64,000 bases of DNA from Peromyscus leucopus. Lineage: Eukaryota > Chordata > Mammalia > Rodentia > Cricetidae. The number at the start of each line of letters is the position of its first letter. Position 1 is the stretch's first letter. The DNA lies in the NCBI RefSeq assembly GCF_004664715.2, contig NC_051063.1, positions 141,673,819-141,737,818 on the forward strand, in the 5' to 3' direction. The position numbers were made by a program, and so were the translations under genes. The notes under the pieces were generated by a model. The model was not told the origin of the DNA. It did no database searches and saw only the letters and a list, made by a program, of their open reading frames with translations. Positions 53,612-64,000 of this stretch are shown here, piece after piece.

Positions 53612-55580
53612 AAGGAGCCTAGGCATTAATTATTCACTGTCACGATGTCTGCCTCAGAGTGAAGACTCAAAAGTGGACAGTAAGTAAGGAAAATAGCTGT
53701 GTCACAATAAAATGTTACCCCCCCCCCCGTGGGTAAATTTCCCCTTGTAAATAAATGTCCAGATTTACTTTTAAAGGGAAATAAAGACAAAATAGAGAGC
53801 TTAGCGATAGCTTTTCATACTTGTCAAACCAACACGACACTGGTAATAAGAACAGACAGGGGAGGTGACAGGGTGGGAAGATAAAGTCTCAAGGATGCGC
53901 AGGAGGAATCGTGCTCCTAGTTGGTGAACGCAGAACGGCCCTGAAGTTAACTTTTCTCTAGAGGGTTTACCTATACCTGCCCGTTTGGTCCCTGCAGAGT
54001 GGTTCCGTGAACGTGGCGGTCTCGGATCCACCAGGGGGAGCAGTTCACCAGCACAAAAAACGAAACTTCCCGAAGGAAGTCGCTGAGGGCGCCTCTTCCT
54101 CTCAATTTACACCGCTGACAGGACCCCGATTTTTATCAGTTCTCCTAGATGCAGCTCGCACATACCTGGTGCGGAATCCTTTCAGCCAGCCTCATGCGAC
54201 TGGGATACGTGTCGCAAACTCAGGATCACAGGCAGGCTGTTCTGTGCAAGGCAGCCCTTGTGATTTACTGAAATTCCTCTCTTTATTATAGCAAGTAATT
54301 TGGGCTCTGCTTCCACACCAGCTCTTAAGGGTAGAATGAATAGGTTTATCAAACCCGTTGTTTGGTGTGGCATAGGGGTGTGTGAGAGTCTCCCCCAGGT
54401 CTTGAAGGCGGGCCTCTACTGGAGTTTACTGATAACCCTGTTTCTCTTCAGCAAATCTTTTTTTTTTTTTTTTCTTCGTCATCTTCCTTTAACCAAAGCC
54501 CTGGGGCTGGGAAAGAAAACAGCTGTCAGAGAAAGGCTGGTGTCGGTGATAAGCCTTTTGTGTGCAAGCTCAAACTTTGAGACCAGCCTGTCCAAACAAA
54601 ACAGCTGTGGTCCTCAGTGTGGAGGGCAGAGTAAACCAAGGCTGTTCCTGAAGGGGGGTGGTTTGGTCGTGGGGGAGCATCCAGAAAATATGCTGGTCCC
54701 TGAAGCATTCTGCACATGGTTGCACAACCCACGAAGGAATTCCCAAGGGGAGCCAAGTTTTATTTTTAGTAGAGGTCAGTCCTTTGGTCTCCTTATCCTA
54801 ATCCTCCATTGTGGCACTTTAGCACATAGCTACTGCAATGGCCCTTGATGCTGGAGGTGGAGAGCCTGGCTGGGCAGCCCTGGCATGAGGAGTGCAGTGG
54901 AGACTCCGGGCTCATTTCTAGACTCCGGAGTCTTTAGTGAAGCTGCTCCTAGGAACCCTCGTCTCTGGATCAATCTTCTTTCCGTTAGGCGACACAGAGG
55001 ATATGCCAAGAGACTCTAAAGCAGGATGTAAAGGATGCCAAGGTTGCTTCGAAGCCTCTTAGTACGCTCACCCAGCTCTTAAAGCAACAACATAGACGTC
55101 AAACTCATCCTTTGGAGTAAAACAGACTGTCTTCAGAACTTCCCTGCTTTCTGGTGCCCCATTTCTCCTTCACAGACAACATTAAACTGTGTGGAAAGTC
55201 AGCCTGGAGCTGACATTCAGAGACCAGTTGATACTTTCTCCCAGCAGGGGTTAGTGTCCCCACTAAGAATATTAACCAGGAGCTCACGTGGGAACTTTTT
55301 CCTTCAACCTTTCTGTTACTCTGCATTCTGATAATTTTCAAATTGACTTCTGGATAAACCATAGAGGAAGAAATCATGATTCTCAAGTGATCTCAGATAT
55401 TGAACGTGTCAATTGCTATGGTGAGCAGTTTTGAAGAACAAGAAACTAAAACAGCTAAAAAATCATCACCGGGAAATTTTTATTTTTGAAATCCCAAGAG
55501 TCATTTTTAACGCTACTTCATCGAAAGAATTCATTCTTGAAACAAAAATGAAAATGATCCAAATTTAAAATATCTAATAA
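53611..55580. other. Unassigned, with moderately CpG-rich patch
   Basis: No recognised gene. 53900-54220 has more CpGs than its surroundings (GTGAACGTGGCGGTCTCGG, CATGCGACTGGGATACGTGT) but is too weak for a CpG island call. The 182-codon plus-strand frame (54300-54848) has no domain or homology I recognise. Confidence 0.35.
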
Positions 55581-55584
55581 TGTG

Positions 55585-55665
55585 AGCCAGGCATAGTGGC
55601 ATACACCACAACCCAGCACTCAGGAGGCAGAGGCAGGATTGAAACTCAGGAGCTCACCTTGTGAC
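55585..55665 (+). repeat. B1 SINE fragment, sense
   Basis: GAGCCAGGCATAGTGGCATA and CACTCAGGAGGCAGAGGCAG. The 3' half is lost. Confidence 0.7.
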
Positions 55666-56137
55666 CTAATGCTATCACGGGCATCTGTGAGGTAGCTGCT
55701 GTTGGGAAGGAAAGTCCGAGGAACAACACTTCTCCTGGCTCATTTTCTTCCTGGTCTTCATACTGTGCTTCCACAGATACTCTAATGCTGTATTCTGAAT
55801 CCTGGCACCATTCTATGAGAAAATGGATATTATGTGCTTAGCCACCAAGTTGAAGAAACTGAGTCGAGTGGATGCTCATGATAGATTTATACCTGACAGG
55901 TCAATAGAGTGCTGTCTCTCCCTTCCCCCATTCTCCCTATCCCCCTTCTCTTTCCATTCCCTTGACTTCATTTGCTTCTCTGGGATGCTCCAACTTAAGG
56001 CCTTGTACATGCTAAGCAAGCTCTCTACTGCCAAGCCACATGTCAGACACCAGCGTAGAGACTTAGCATGGCAAGCAAGAGAAACTCTGATGTCACCATG
56101 ATGGCAAAGTTTCACCCACATCTGACCAGGATTCTTT

Positions 56138-56308
56138 TTTTTTTTTTTTTTTTTTTTTTTGGTTTTTCGAGACAGGGTTTCTCTGTGTAGCTTTGCGCCT
56201 TTCCTGGAACTCACTTTGGAGACCAGGCTGGCCTCGAACTCACAGAGATCTGCCTGCCTCTGCCTCCCGAGTGCTGGGATTAAAGGCGTGCGCCACCGCC
56301 GCCCGGCC
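56138..56308 (-). repeat. Young B1 SINE, antisense, with target duplication
   Basis: A T-run, then GTTTTTCGAGACAGGGTTTC, TGTGTAGCTTTGCGCCTTTC, GCGTGCGCCACCGCCGCCCG. Flanked by ACCAGGATTCTTT at 56125-56137 and 56313-56325. CpG-rich and near consensus. The 198-codon frame at 56159-56755 starts inside it and is not a gene. Confidence 0.97.
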
Positions 56309-56325
56309 CATAACCAGGATTCTTT

Positions 56326-57586
56326 AACCCTCCACATGACAGAACCCCATTCCTACCCCCACCTGGACCCCTCTATGAGTCTTTGGGTGAGTCTAGGAGT
56401 GACAGGAAGCATTCGACTCAGTGTAGACTGTTTGGAAAGGGAGCTACTTCTGTTTTCCATAGAGTTTTGTGACAACTTCTGCCCTCCCAGGGGACTTCCT
56501 TGTGCTGTTCTCTTCCTTCGAGTCTCCCATTCAGCACTGAGAAGAAATATCTACTTTCTGGGCCATGAAATGAAGAGACGATATTTGTTTGTTACTCCTG
56601 ACCCACTTCAAAAGTTCTTATATATGAAAGAAAATGTAAGCAAATTGATTATTCACTCCCTACCCCTTAGCCAAACCCACCGCTTCCTCCTGCAGCCCAG
56701 GTCATTCCATCGCAGATTAGGGCATATTTTGTGCCATCCCATTTCATCACTTTGAAGTTCCAGAATGTTCTGCATGTTTTCCCCTGATTTTAATTTACAT
56801 TACACACTTGTGTGGGGATGCTGAGTGACCACCAGAATTTCTAATGGGTAGAATTTCACCTTAAATAGAACGGAAGAATGCAGTCATCAAGGCAGAAGGG
56901 GACTCTCGTCCTACTGGAAGCACATTGACGATACCCCAAAGAGTGACAGCCACAGGCCAGGGAAGAGGGACAGGACACACCCAGGCTGAGCCAGATTTGT
57001 GTCCAGCAGACACCAGTGACGGTGAGCACTCACTAAGCAGTTTGCTCCTGATGGTTTAAAGGCACAAACTCTGCAGTCTGCAAGCTTGCTCTTTACCCAA
57101 GCACACACTTTCCACTCTCTTAGTGTTTCCTCATTTTATAACCAGAATCAAAGAAGAAAAAGTTCTTCCTCTTGTCAAACATTAATATACAAACTGAATA
57201 ATTAGCATGAGTTATCTCTGCTCTTGATGTAAGCCATGTAGCCACATTCACAAATAGCCAAGTAATTGGCAAGATGGAAACAACTCAGACGTGTAGGAGT
57301 GAAGTATTGCCAGCATCAACGAGAGAAAATAAAATATCTTTCATTCCTTCTCTGGACTGTTTTTTTTTCTTTTGAGAGAGAGAGAGAGAGGCTTACTGGA
57401 ATGGAGTAAAATATGAGCAGTTTGAATAAGTTCCATAACTGCCTTTAATTTGTGTCCTTTTTAGCCTTCTTAAGAAAGCATCCAAATATTTAGAGGGCTT
57501 TGGGACTAAGCCCTTCCTTCATCTCATTTTTAAGTGTTCCCAATTGGAATAGGAGAGAGACTGGTCAGAAGAAAGAAAGAATCTCA
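56326..57586. other. Unassigned
   Basis: A short (GA)n run lies at about 57375-57391. Otherwise nothing recognised. Confidence 0.45.
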
Positions 57587-57912
57587 GGGGCTGGGGAGAT
57601 GGCTCAGTGGCAAAAGTGTTTGCCATGCATACGGACCCGAGTTCAGACTCTCAGCCCCCACGTAAAAAGTCAGTGGCAGGAGTTTATGTCTGTTGTGCTA
57701 CAGCTGGAAGCCAAGGACAGGCAGATCCTGGAGGCTCGCTGGCCAGCCAGTGTGGCTGAGCCTAGGAGAGAGAAACTCAGTCTCCACAAACAAGGTGGAG
57801 AGTGACCAGGGAAGATATTAGCCTTAAACTTCTGGTTTTCACATGCACATACATGGATAAATGCACCCGTGTGTGCGCACGCACGCACATGCGCACGCAC
57901 ACACAGAGACAG
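57587..57912 (+). repeat. B4 SINE (ID+B1), sense, full length
   Basis: GGGGCTGGGGAGATGGCTCA, AGACTCTCAGCCCCCACGTA, B1-like middle (GGACAGGCAGATCCTGGAGG, AGTGTGGCTGAGCCTAGG), and tail with alternating CACG/CACA. Confidence 0.85.
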
Positions 57913-58394
57913 AGACAGACATAAATTCCAAGAACAGCTTAAGTGAAAACATGCCTTTCTGTGGTATCTATACACCTGATTTCAAACTTGTCTGTAAGAC
58001 AACAGTATGTCTTTTTAAATAAGTAAAGTTTTTAGGAAAACAAAGGATCTTTGGGAAGAGCCCAGGCATGCATTCTCAGGAAGTCCAAGCAACAGACTTT
58101 CCCAGCTCTGGAAGAGGCTCCTATGTCAGTCAATCTTCCTCTGGAATTCTCAGTACCTAACAAAGCAACAGGAACTGTCCTCACTGAACTACAGTTAGTG
58201 TAAAACGTAAAACAATGTACAACCAAATATCCTGAATTGCACACCAAAAACTTCAGCCTTGGATAAACACTTTAAAGGAGTGATTACCTTCCTCTTCTAA
58301 ATATATTACTTTCCAGTCTTTATTTTTCAAGTTTTGTGTTATTTGATTTTACTTTTCTTAAGTGTATATGTTCATGTGTGTGGTCAGATGCATA

Positions 58395-58690
58395 TGTGTT
58401 CATGTGTGTGCTCAGACACATGGAGGCTACATGCTGCTGTCAGGTGTATTTCTCTATTGATTCCATCTTATCTGTTTGAAGTAGGGTCCCTCACGAAAGC
58501 TCGGTGATTTGGCTACACTGGCTGGCTAGCAAGCCTCAGAAATCCACCTGTCTCTGTTTCCCAGGCACCAGGGCTACAGTTGAGCGTTGCTGTGCCAGGC
58601 TTTCTGATTTAGACAGTGGGGTCCATACTCAGGTCCCCATGATTGTATGACAAGCCTTTGACAAGCAGAGTCATCCTCTCATGCTACTGA
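58395..58690 (-). repeat. B4 SINE, antisense
   Basis: GTAGGGTCCCTCACGAAAGC, GGCTACACTGGCTGGCTAGC, CTGTCTCTGTTTCCCAGGCA, AGGTCCCCATGATTGTATGA. Typical reverse B4 order, diverged. Confidence 0.7.
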
Positions 58691-60570
58691 TCTGTGTTTA
58701 GACAAACCAACCACTAAGGTATATAGATCACCCCACAACTTCTCTACCTCAGAACTCTCGACACTTAAAGCTGGCTAGTTTTCCTTGTAGGGACCTGTGA
58801 TGTCCGTCATGGGCTGTTACCAGCATCCCAAACATCTACCCACTAGATACAGCAGCACCCTCCTTATTCCCAGTTTGTGACAGCAGAATATGTTTTCAGA
58901 TAATGGCAGATGCATTTGAGGGTAAAATAACCTCCCATTGAGAACCATCACTGTGGCTCATTTACTTGAAATAAAAGCATCCTATGGCAAAGGATTATTC
59001 TGTGGACAGTTTGGATAACAACTCATGGCTTCTCAAAGTCCTTCACTTACTTTTTTGTGGTGAGACAAAGTTGGCCATCTATCAGAAAAGAACCTGCTTA
59101 TGTTTTCTTGGAGTCAGTGAGCTCTTTACAAACATATCCCACCAGGTTCTGAAGAAATTTGCTGACAGCTTTGGGCAGATTCTGCAGCTCTGTATCCAGA
59201 AGATGTAGGTCAAGTGATTAGCTTACTTCTTTTACATATTAAGTAAAGACAATTCATCAAAATAATAGTCTAAATGTTCTGACATAAATGAGCTATAGCA
59301 AGCAACACTGTGTAATACAACAACTGTAAAAGAATATGAGAGTATACAAAAATGATAACTGCTGTTATTATTAGTGCATGCAGTTAATTGTACCTCTGTA
59401 ATGAAATGGTTAAAACACATCCTTAATTGTCTTCAAACTGGAGCCATAATTTTATGAGACCTAGCTCAACAGATACCTGTTAGCTAGTGTCTACAAAGTT
59501 CTCAACTCAGTTTCAAAACCAAAATTTGACTCTACATAATTATAAAATGAGCTTAGTAAAGGTTGGAAGGGTATTTTAGAATTCATCCACCACCGACAAT
59601 TTAAGTCTGCCCATTTCCTGAGCTCAGACTTCCTCTGTGGAACAGTGAAGTCAAGTAATACAGGTGAGGCTGGGACAGCAGAGGTTGCTGAACAAGGCTA
59701 GCAGAGGCTGCTTGGAATCGGTCCTAGAGACAGCACCCAGGTTGTTCAAGTGTGCCCAGGCAGCTCCAAGCCCATACAGGGCGCCCTGTGATGTTTAATG
59801 TGTGATACAGCTAGTAGGGCAGGAGTTGGGAACTGAACACCAACCTTGTGTCTCCGTGTTTATTAAGTTGTATCACATGACATTCACCTCCCTAAATGGT
59901 GGCTTGGCGTGACACCAAATACTGTGATGTGTAACAGAAGGCAACACAGGCAGATCCAATCACTCACGTCAACAAAAGCTTCTTTCTTGAGCCCTTTGAA
60001 AGGGTCTTTGGACACAATTTCCTTGTGTAACACTCACTAAATCCTATTCTCTCTGAATTGTGCTATGTCCTTGCTCCTGGCTAGCCTTTGGCTGATGTCT
60101 CTTCTTACACTTGGGGTAGGTGACCTATTTTTCAGGGCTTCACCAAACACCGCCCCAGTTACCACCCAAATTAATTCAAACAAGAGCAACCCCATCATTT
60201 GAGAACTGAAGAGCTTGTGGCACTTCCCAGGAAGCTTTGTGCAGAGTTGTCCCTACTTAGGACAAGCTAAGGGCCCTGCCATTTCTTTCAACACATTCTG
60301 GGGACAACAAAACCAACCCACCAACTAAATCCTGAAAAGAGGAACTGCTGCCAAGGGCAAGAATTGATTTCTGAGCAGATTCTGAGAAGCTCTAGAATAG
60401 TGACAGATTCATGAAAATTGGCTCTGAGTGTCTTTTATTTTATAGTGTATATTTTTGTTATGTCTTTATACTTACCCAAAATGTCGTCGCACTGACCCTA
60501 CCTTTGACTTTATGTGGAAAGATCTGCAATTCTCTTGGAGGGTTGGACCTGTGCTTTTGATAGGTTGGTG
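58691..60570. other. Unassigned
   Basis: No gene. A 74-codon frame at 58984-59208 (+) has no recognisable domain. Confidence 0.4.
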
Positions 60571-60574
60571 TCAT

Positions 60575-60925
60575 AGTTTTGTTTTGTGTCTGTATTAACA
60601 CATTGCGCAAAAGCAAATTGAGGAGGAGAGGGTTTGCTTGGCTTACACTTCAGTTCACAATCCATCATTGAGAGAAATCAGGGCAGGAACTTAAAAGCAG
60701 TAACCTCACGTAGGAATTATGGGAAAGTGCTTCGTGTTGGCTCCTTCTTTGGCTTTGCACACTCTCACACTTAGCTAGTATTGTTGCATATTGTAGGGCC
60801 AGTCTGCCCAGGAAATAGAACCACTGACAGGGGCTGGGCCTTCAGACATCAATTAAGAGAATCAGGACTATCCTTTATAGACAAACCGGATTCTTGAGAT
60901 GATTCTAGGCTGTCAAGTTTGCAGC
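60575..60925 (-). mobile_element. MaLR-like LTR, antisense, diverged
   Basis: GGAGAGGGTTTGCTTGGCTT, CACTTCAGTTCACAATCCAT, TCAGGGCAGGAACTTAAAAG, GGGCTGGGCCTTCAGACATC, AATTAAGAGAATC and CTAGGCTGTCAAGTTT follow in order a widespread rodent LTR-like repeat. Ends approximate. Confidence 0.6.
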
Positions 60926-63655
60926 GGTGTAGAAGATAAAGTCACTTACTACCTGCAATGTCTCCATAAAAGCAGTCTTTTCCAATTACATGTGAGAATT
61001 AGGGACATTTGCCATTCAAATTAGTCCTTGTTTTTATGGATCGCTCTTAGGTTTATTTCAAAGTTCAAATCAAATTTGAAAACCAAATAAATATTCTGTT
61101 ATCAATTAGGTAAAGTAACAAAACACAGTCAGCAAGGCAACATGTGATTCATTTATGTAATAACGGCCATAACACCAAACGGAACTCTGTCATGGTTACA
61201 TTTTCTTTCCAACTGTAAGAAAGAATTGTTTTAAGAAGCTTGCAATTCTGTCTTTGGCCTCTGTCTTGCCTGTGCTTGTCATGGATCAAAAGAGGGGCCA
61301 GGTGATAACTCATGGTGAGACAAATCTATCATTTCTCCTGGATAAATCAACAACGTGAGTGGTTTCTCGAGTGGTCTGGGTAGCCCATAAGATTGATGCT
61401 CCCTCCAAATACCATCTTAAAGTGAGGGAATTTGTTGTTGATACACCAATGAACTTTCTCCTTATTCCAATTGAATCCGTCACCATGGGTATATTGATTT
61501 CACTTCCTTTGCCTCAGCATGCTTTTTCTTTCCTTTTGAAGTAACCCCCATTGAAATTTGTAGTAAAAAATGGAATTCATCTTGCTCCTTCATTGGATCC
61601 AATTGTCTTGGAACTAAGCTTTGCTTGAGCGCTGATGTCCTGGGGCATCAGAATTTGAACTTCTCTCCCTGAGCTGGGAACAGTATCAGTCATATTCTAA
61701 GCTAATACATGACTCAGGGTCTGAGGAATCTTCCCCCTTTCTTTTAACACTAATCTCAAAACAATACTCAGCGGTCAGGTTGCTGTCAGTAGCTTGCTCA
61801 ATGCGGGTCCCCCACCCCCCGAAAACCTTTCTTTTCCTTTTTTTGGCCAACTGCAGCCTCTGGACTCGAACATCCCACCCTGGATCACCCTTGGAATTCA
61901 GTCTGGCTCCAAATTCCAGCTGACTTCATTATTCAAATATAATTGCTGATACACTTTTTAAAAGCTTCCAGGAAACTGTAAACACTTATTTTTAGCCTGT
62001 AACAAGTGGCAGTATTTTATACTTGAAGAATGTGAGCATGGCTGCTAGAAAAATTCACATCTATCATTTATAATCTAGGAATCTGTTAGGAGGTTTAGTC
62101 TGTAGAGGAAGCCTCAGAAAAAGTGGCTTGCCCAGAGCACCAAACCAGAGTGACATGAGGACTAAAAAGAGGATCCAAAAGTCCTTTCTAACCCAGAATT
62201 TACCTTCAACTAGTAAAGTAGCCATCACTGCTCTTTGCTTTCTCATTTCCCTATGGCTATGAGATGTGACAGTATGTGACACTTAAGATCTACTTGGAAG
62301 GTGCCACTATAGAATCAGGAACACAATCCCTGTGAGTTCAGACCATGGCTTCTGGAAGCATCCTTAAAGTTCAGGAATGGGCAACCCAGAGTTACCTGCT
62401 GGAGAATAGGTCCTGCCTCTTATCTCTCTTAACTCCAGCCCTGGATGGTTGTCCTAAGCCTGCATTATGCTAGCTATGGTTTCCAGAAATAAGACCAAAG
62501 CCCCGGGTGGAATCCAAGGCTCCCAGAGGTCAGTACTTTGTTCAGTGAGTCCTTTTACATAGCCTTTATTACGTGATGGCTGTTGATATCTGTGTTCACA
62601 AACCACAGCTCTAAGAGACAGCTGACCTTCCTAACGTGGGAATCTGGATCCTGGTTTCCTTTGGCCCCCATATTCCATTGTGTAATAAATGTAAGATGGA
62701 GGAAGAGGAAAAAAAAGGGCATGAAGGAGTGCACTGGATGTCTTACATGCATCTGGAAAGAAGATGTCCACCCGGGACGGCCAGATTCTTCTGCTCCTCA
62801 AACCCCTGCACCACATCTGTCCCTCCCTTAGTTTCCTGCTGGGTTCTCTATCTCCCAGGGTACTCTGCCGAGGCCTCACATTTGCATTTTCTTTTTCCTT
62901 TCCATGGCCAGGCCCTATCTAGTCTGTTCTCCAGGCCCAGTACAGAACATGCCATGCTCTGCGTTCTGGATTTTTCATCTTCTGGACTAGAGACTGTAAG
63001 AACTTCCTGAAGTTGCTCAAGTCTCCATGTTCTTCCTGCCTTATTACTTCACATGCATGTCATGCCACAATCTTCTTACTCCATCCTAACCTTGGCTAGA
63101 TCCTTCTTAACCTTGGCTGATCCATCCTAACCTTGGCTAAAACCTTCCCAATGACTTCTCTTCCCATTCCCTTCTTTAAAGCACTCACCCCTTTCCCTCT
63201 GCTTGCTAATTCTCTATGGCAGCCAGCCCTTTTATGTTTTCCTGGTATATCAGAACTTGGATTCATTTTGCCTTTTGTTTGTTTATTTTTTAATTTTTAT
63301 TTTTTTTCTATTTGAGCACTATTACTCTCTCTTCTAGAAAGTTCCCTTTATGAGTCTTTCTGGTCTTATGCATCACTCCAACATCTGGGTTTATCAAACT
63401 ATTCTCTGCTAAGTAACTTGTTGCCAAATTCATTCACATCCTCTGCCAAGGCAGCACATTTTTTTTTCATTTCACTTTTTCTCTTGATGAATATTAGCCA
63501 CTGAGCAATCAATATTTACCAATGGGATTTACTTCTCTTGGGGAAAGAAAAAAGACAACCAATGATATGTATAGCCTTATTTTGTATTTAATGAAAAAAT
63601 TCAAAAGCTCTCAAAAGCCTAGAACTTAAATAATAAAAACAACCCATGTACACCT
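60926..63655. other. Unassigned
   Basis: No gene or clear repeat apart from a three-copy tandem at 63082-63145. The 124-codon frame at 62636-63010 shows no domain. Confidence 0.4.
63082..63145. repeat. Short tandem, about 20-bp unit, three copies
   Basis: CCTAACCTTGGCTAGATCC, TTAACCTTGGCTGATCC, CCTAACCTTGGCTAAAACC. Confidence 0.8.
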
Positions 63656-63862
63656 TTCTCAGCCTTGATGCAGTGGGGAGGGGCTTGGTCCTGCCTCAAC
63701 TGAATGTACTAGGCTTTGCTAACTCCTCATGGGAGGCCTTACCCTTTTGAGGAAGGGGATGGGGGTAGAGGGGGAAGTTGTGGGGGGAAGGAAGAGGAAT
63801 GAAAGGGGGATTTGAGGTTGGTATTTAATAATGAATAAAAAAAATTATTAAATAAAAAATGA
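63656..63862 (+). mobile_element. L1 3' UTR end, sense
   Basis: GCAGTGGGGAGGGGCTTGGT, CTCCTCATGGGAGGCCTTAC, GAGGAAGGGGATGGGGGTAG, a G-rich run and AATGAATAAAAAAAATTATT. Typical rodent L1 3' terminus. No ORF2 attached. Confidence 0.8.
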
Positions 63863-63986
63863 CCCATGCAATATAGTAATAGTCAATTCATAGGTAAAGT
63901 CTTTATGCTGCATTTTTCTAATTTGCACCAGTGAGATTCTACAAAAGATTATTTAGAACATGTGTCCTGTTAAGAAATTCATGTTT

Positions 63987-64000
63987 GGGGGCTGGAGATG
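63987..64000 (+). repeat. Start of a B2/B3/B4-type SINE cut by the window edge
   Basis: GGGGGCTGGAGATG matches the first bases of tRNA-derived rodent SINEs. Confidence 0.45.

Noticed and set aside
53900..54220. CpG island / promoter
   Set aside because: CpG density is only mildly raised and there is no exon-like sequence next to it.
54300..54848. 182-codon plus-strand ORF
   Set aside because: No domain, no recognisable homology, low-complexity Phe run from a T-tract, and no splice or promoter evidence.
56159..56755. 198-codon ORF, the longest in the window
   Set aside because: It begins inside an antisense B1 (RVSLCSFAPFLELTLET-type translation is a known B1 artefact) and runs into unassigned DNA.

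Overview
The window looks like nuclear DNA from a muroid rodent, most likely of the family Cricetidae (hamsters, voles, deer mice). The evidence is the repeats. There are young B1 SINEs of the cricetid type (tail reading ...GGCGCAAAGCTACACAGAG), B4 (ID+B1), B2/B3 and ID SINEs, rodent Lx-type L1, a URR1-like hAT fossil, and several rodent ERVK and ERVL/MaLR-like LTRs. I found no host protein-coding exon, rRNA, tRNA gene or CRISPR array. Most open frames are chance ORFs over repeats or microsatellites. The window reads as an intergenic or intronic stretch shaped by retrotransposons.

Layout: 0-6.8 kb is mostly unassigned sequence with two long purine/pyrimidine tracts. 6.8-15.7 kb is a nest of LTR elements and L1 pieces. 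It holds two related ERVK-type copies in opposite orientation (9.5-11.0 kb on +, 12.95-14.85 kb on -), inside L1 and MaLR-like sequence. 15.7-23.7 kb is sparse, with two partial or solo LTRs. 23.7-26.2 kb holds an antisense solo LTR, SINEs and an ancient L1. 26.2-29.8 kb is repeat-poor and may contain conserved noncoding DNA. 29.8-44.4 kb is SINEs, microsatellites, LTRs and an internally repetitive family I could not name (38.9-40.2 kb). 47.7-64 kb is repeat-diluted unassigned DNA with SINEs, two MaLR-like LTRs and an L1 3' end at the right edge.

The main discovery is at 45,224-47,654: a complete, very young, non-autonomous LTR retrotransposon. It has perfect 6-bp target duplications (ACCATC), two 549-bp LTRs that differ at one base, a tRNA-Lys-type primer-binding site and a polypurine tract. 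It has no recognisable gag or pol. Its 1.33-kb interior carries an in-frame, shortened copy of a cellular mRNA that I recognise as TGFBR1 (TGF-beta receptor I, ALK5): the end of the 5'UTR, the start codon and signal-peptide region, then the GS-domain end and kinase N-lobe through the P-loop and catalytic lysine, then a piece of the activation loop ending in A26. The join from signal peptide to GS domain falls where I remember exon 1 and exon 4 ending and starting, which points to capture from spliced RNA. The captured part is far more diverged from TGFBR1 (about two thirds amino-acid identity by eye) than the two LTRs are from each other. The capture therefore probably predates this insertion, and the chimera should exist as a family of copies.
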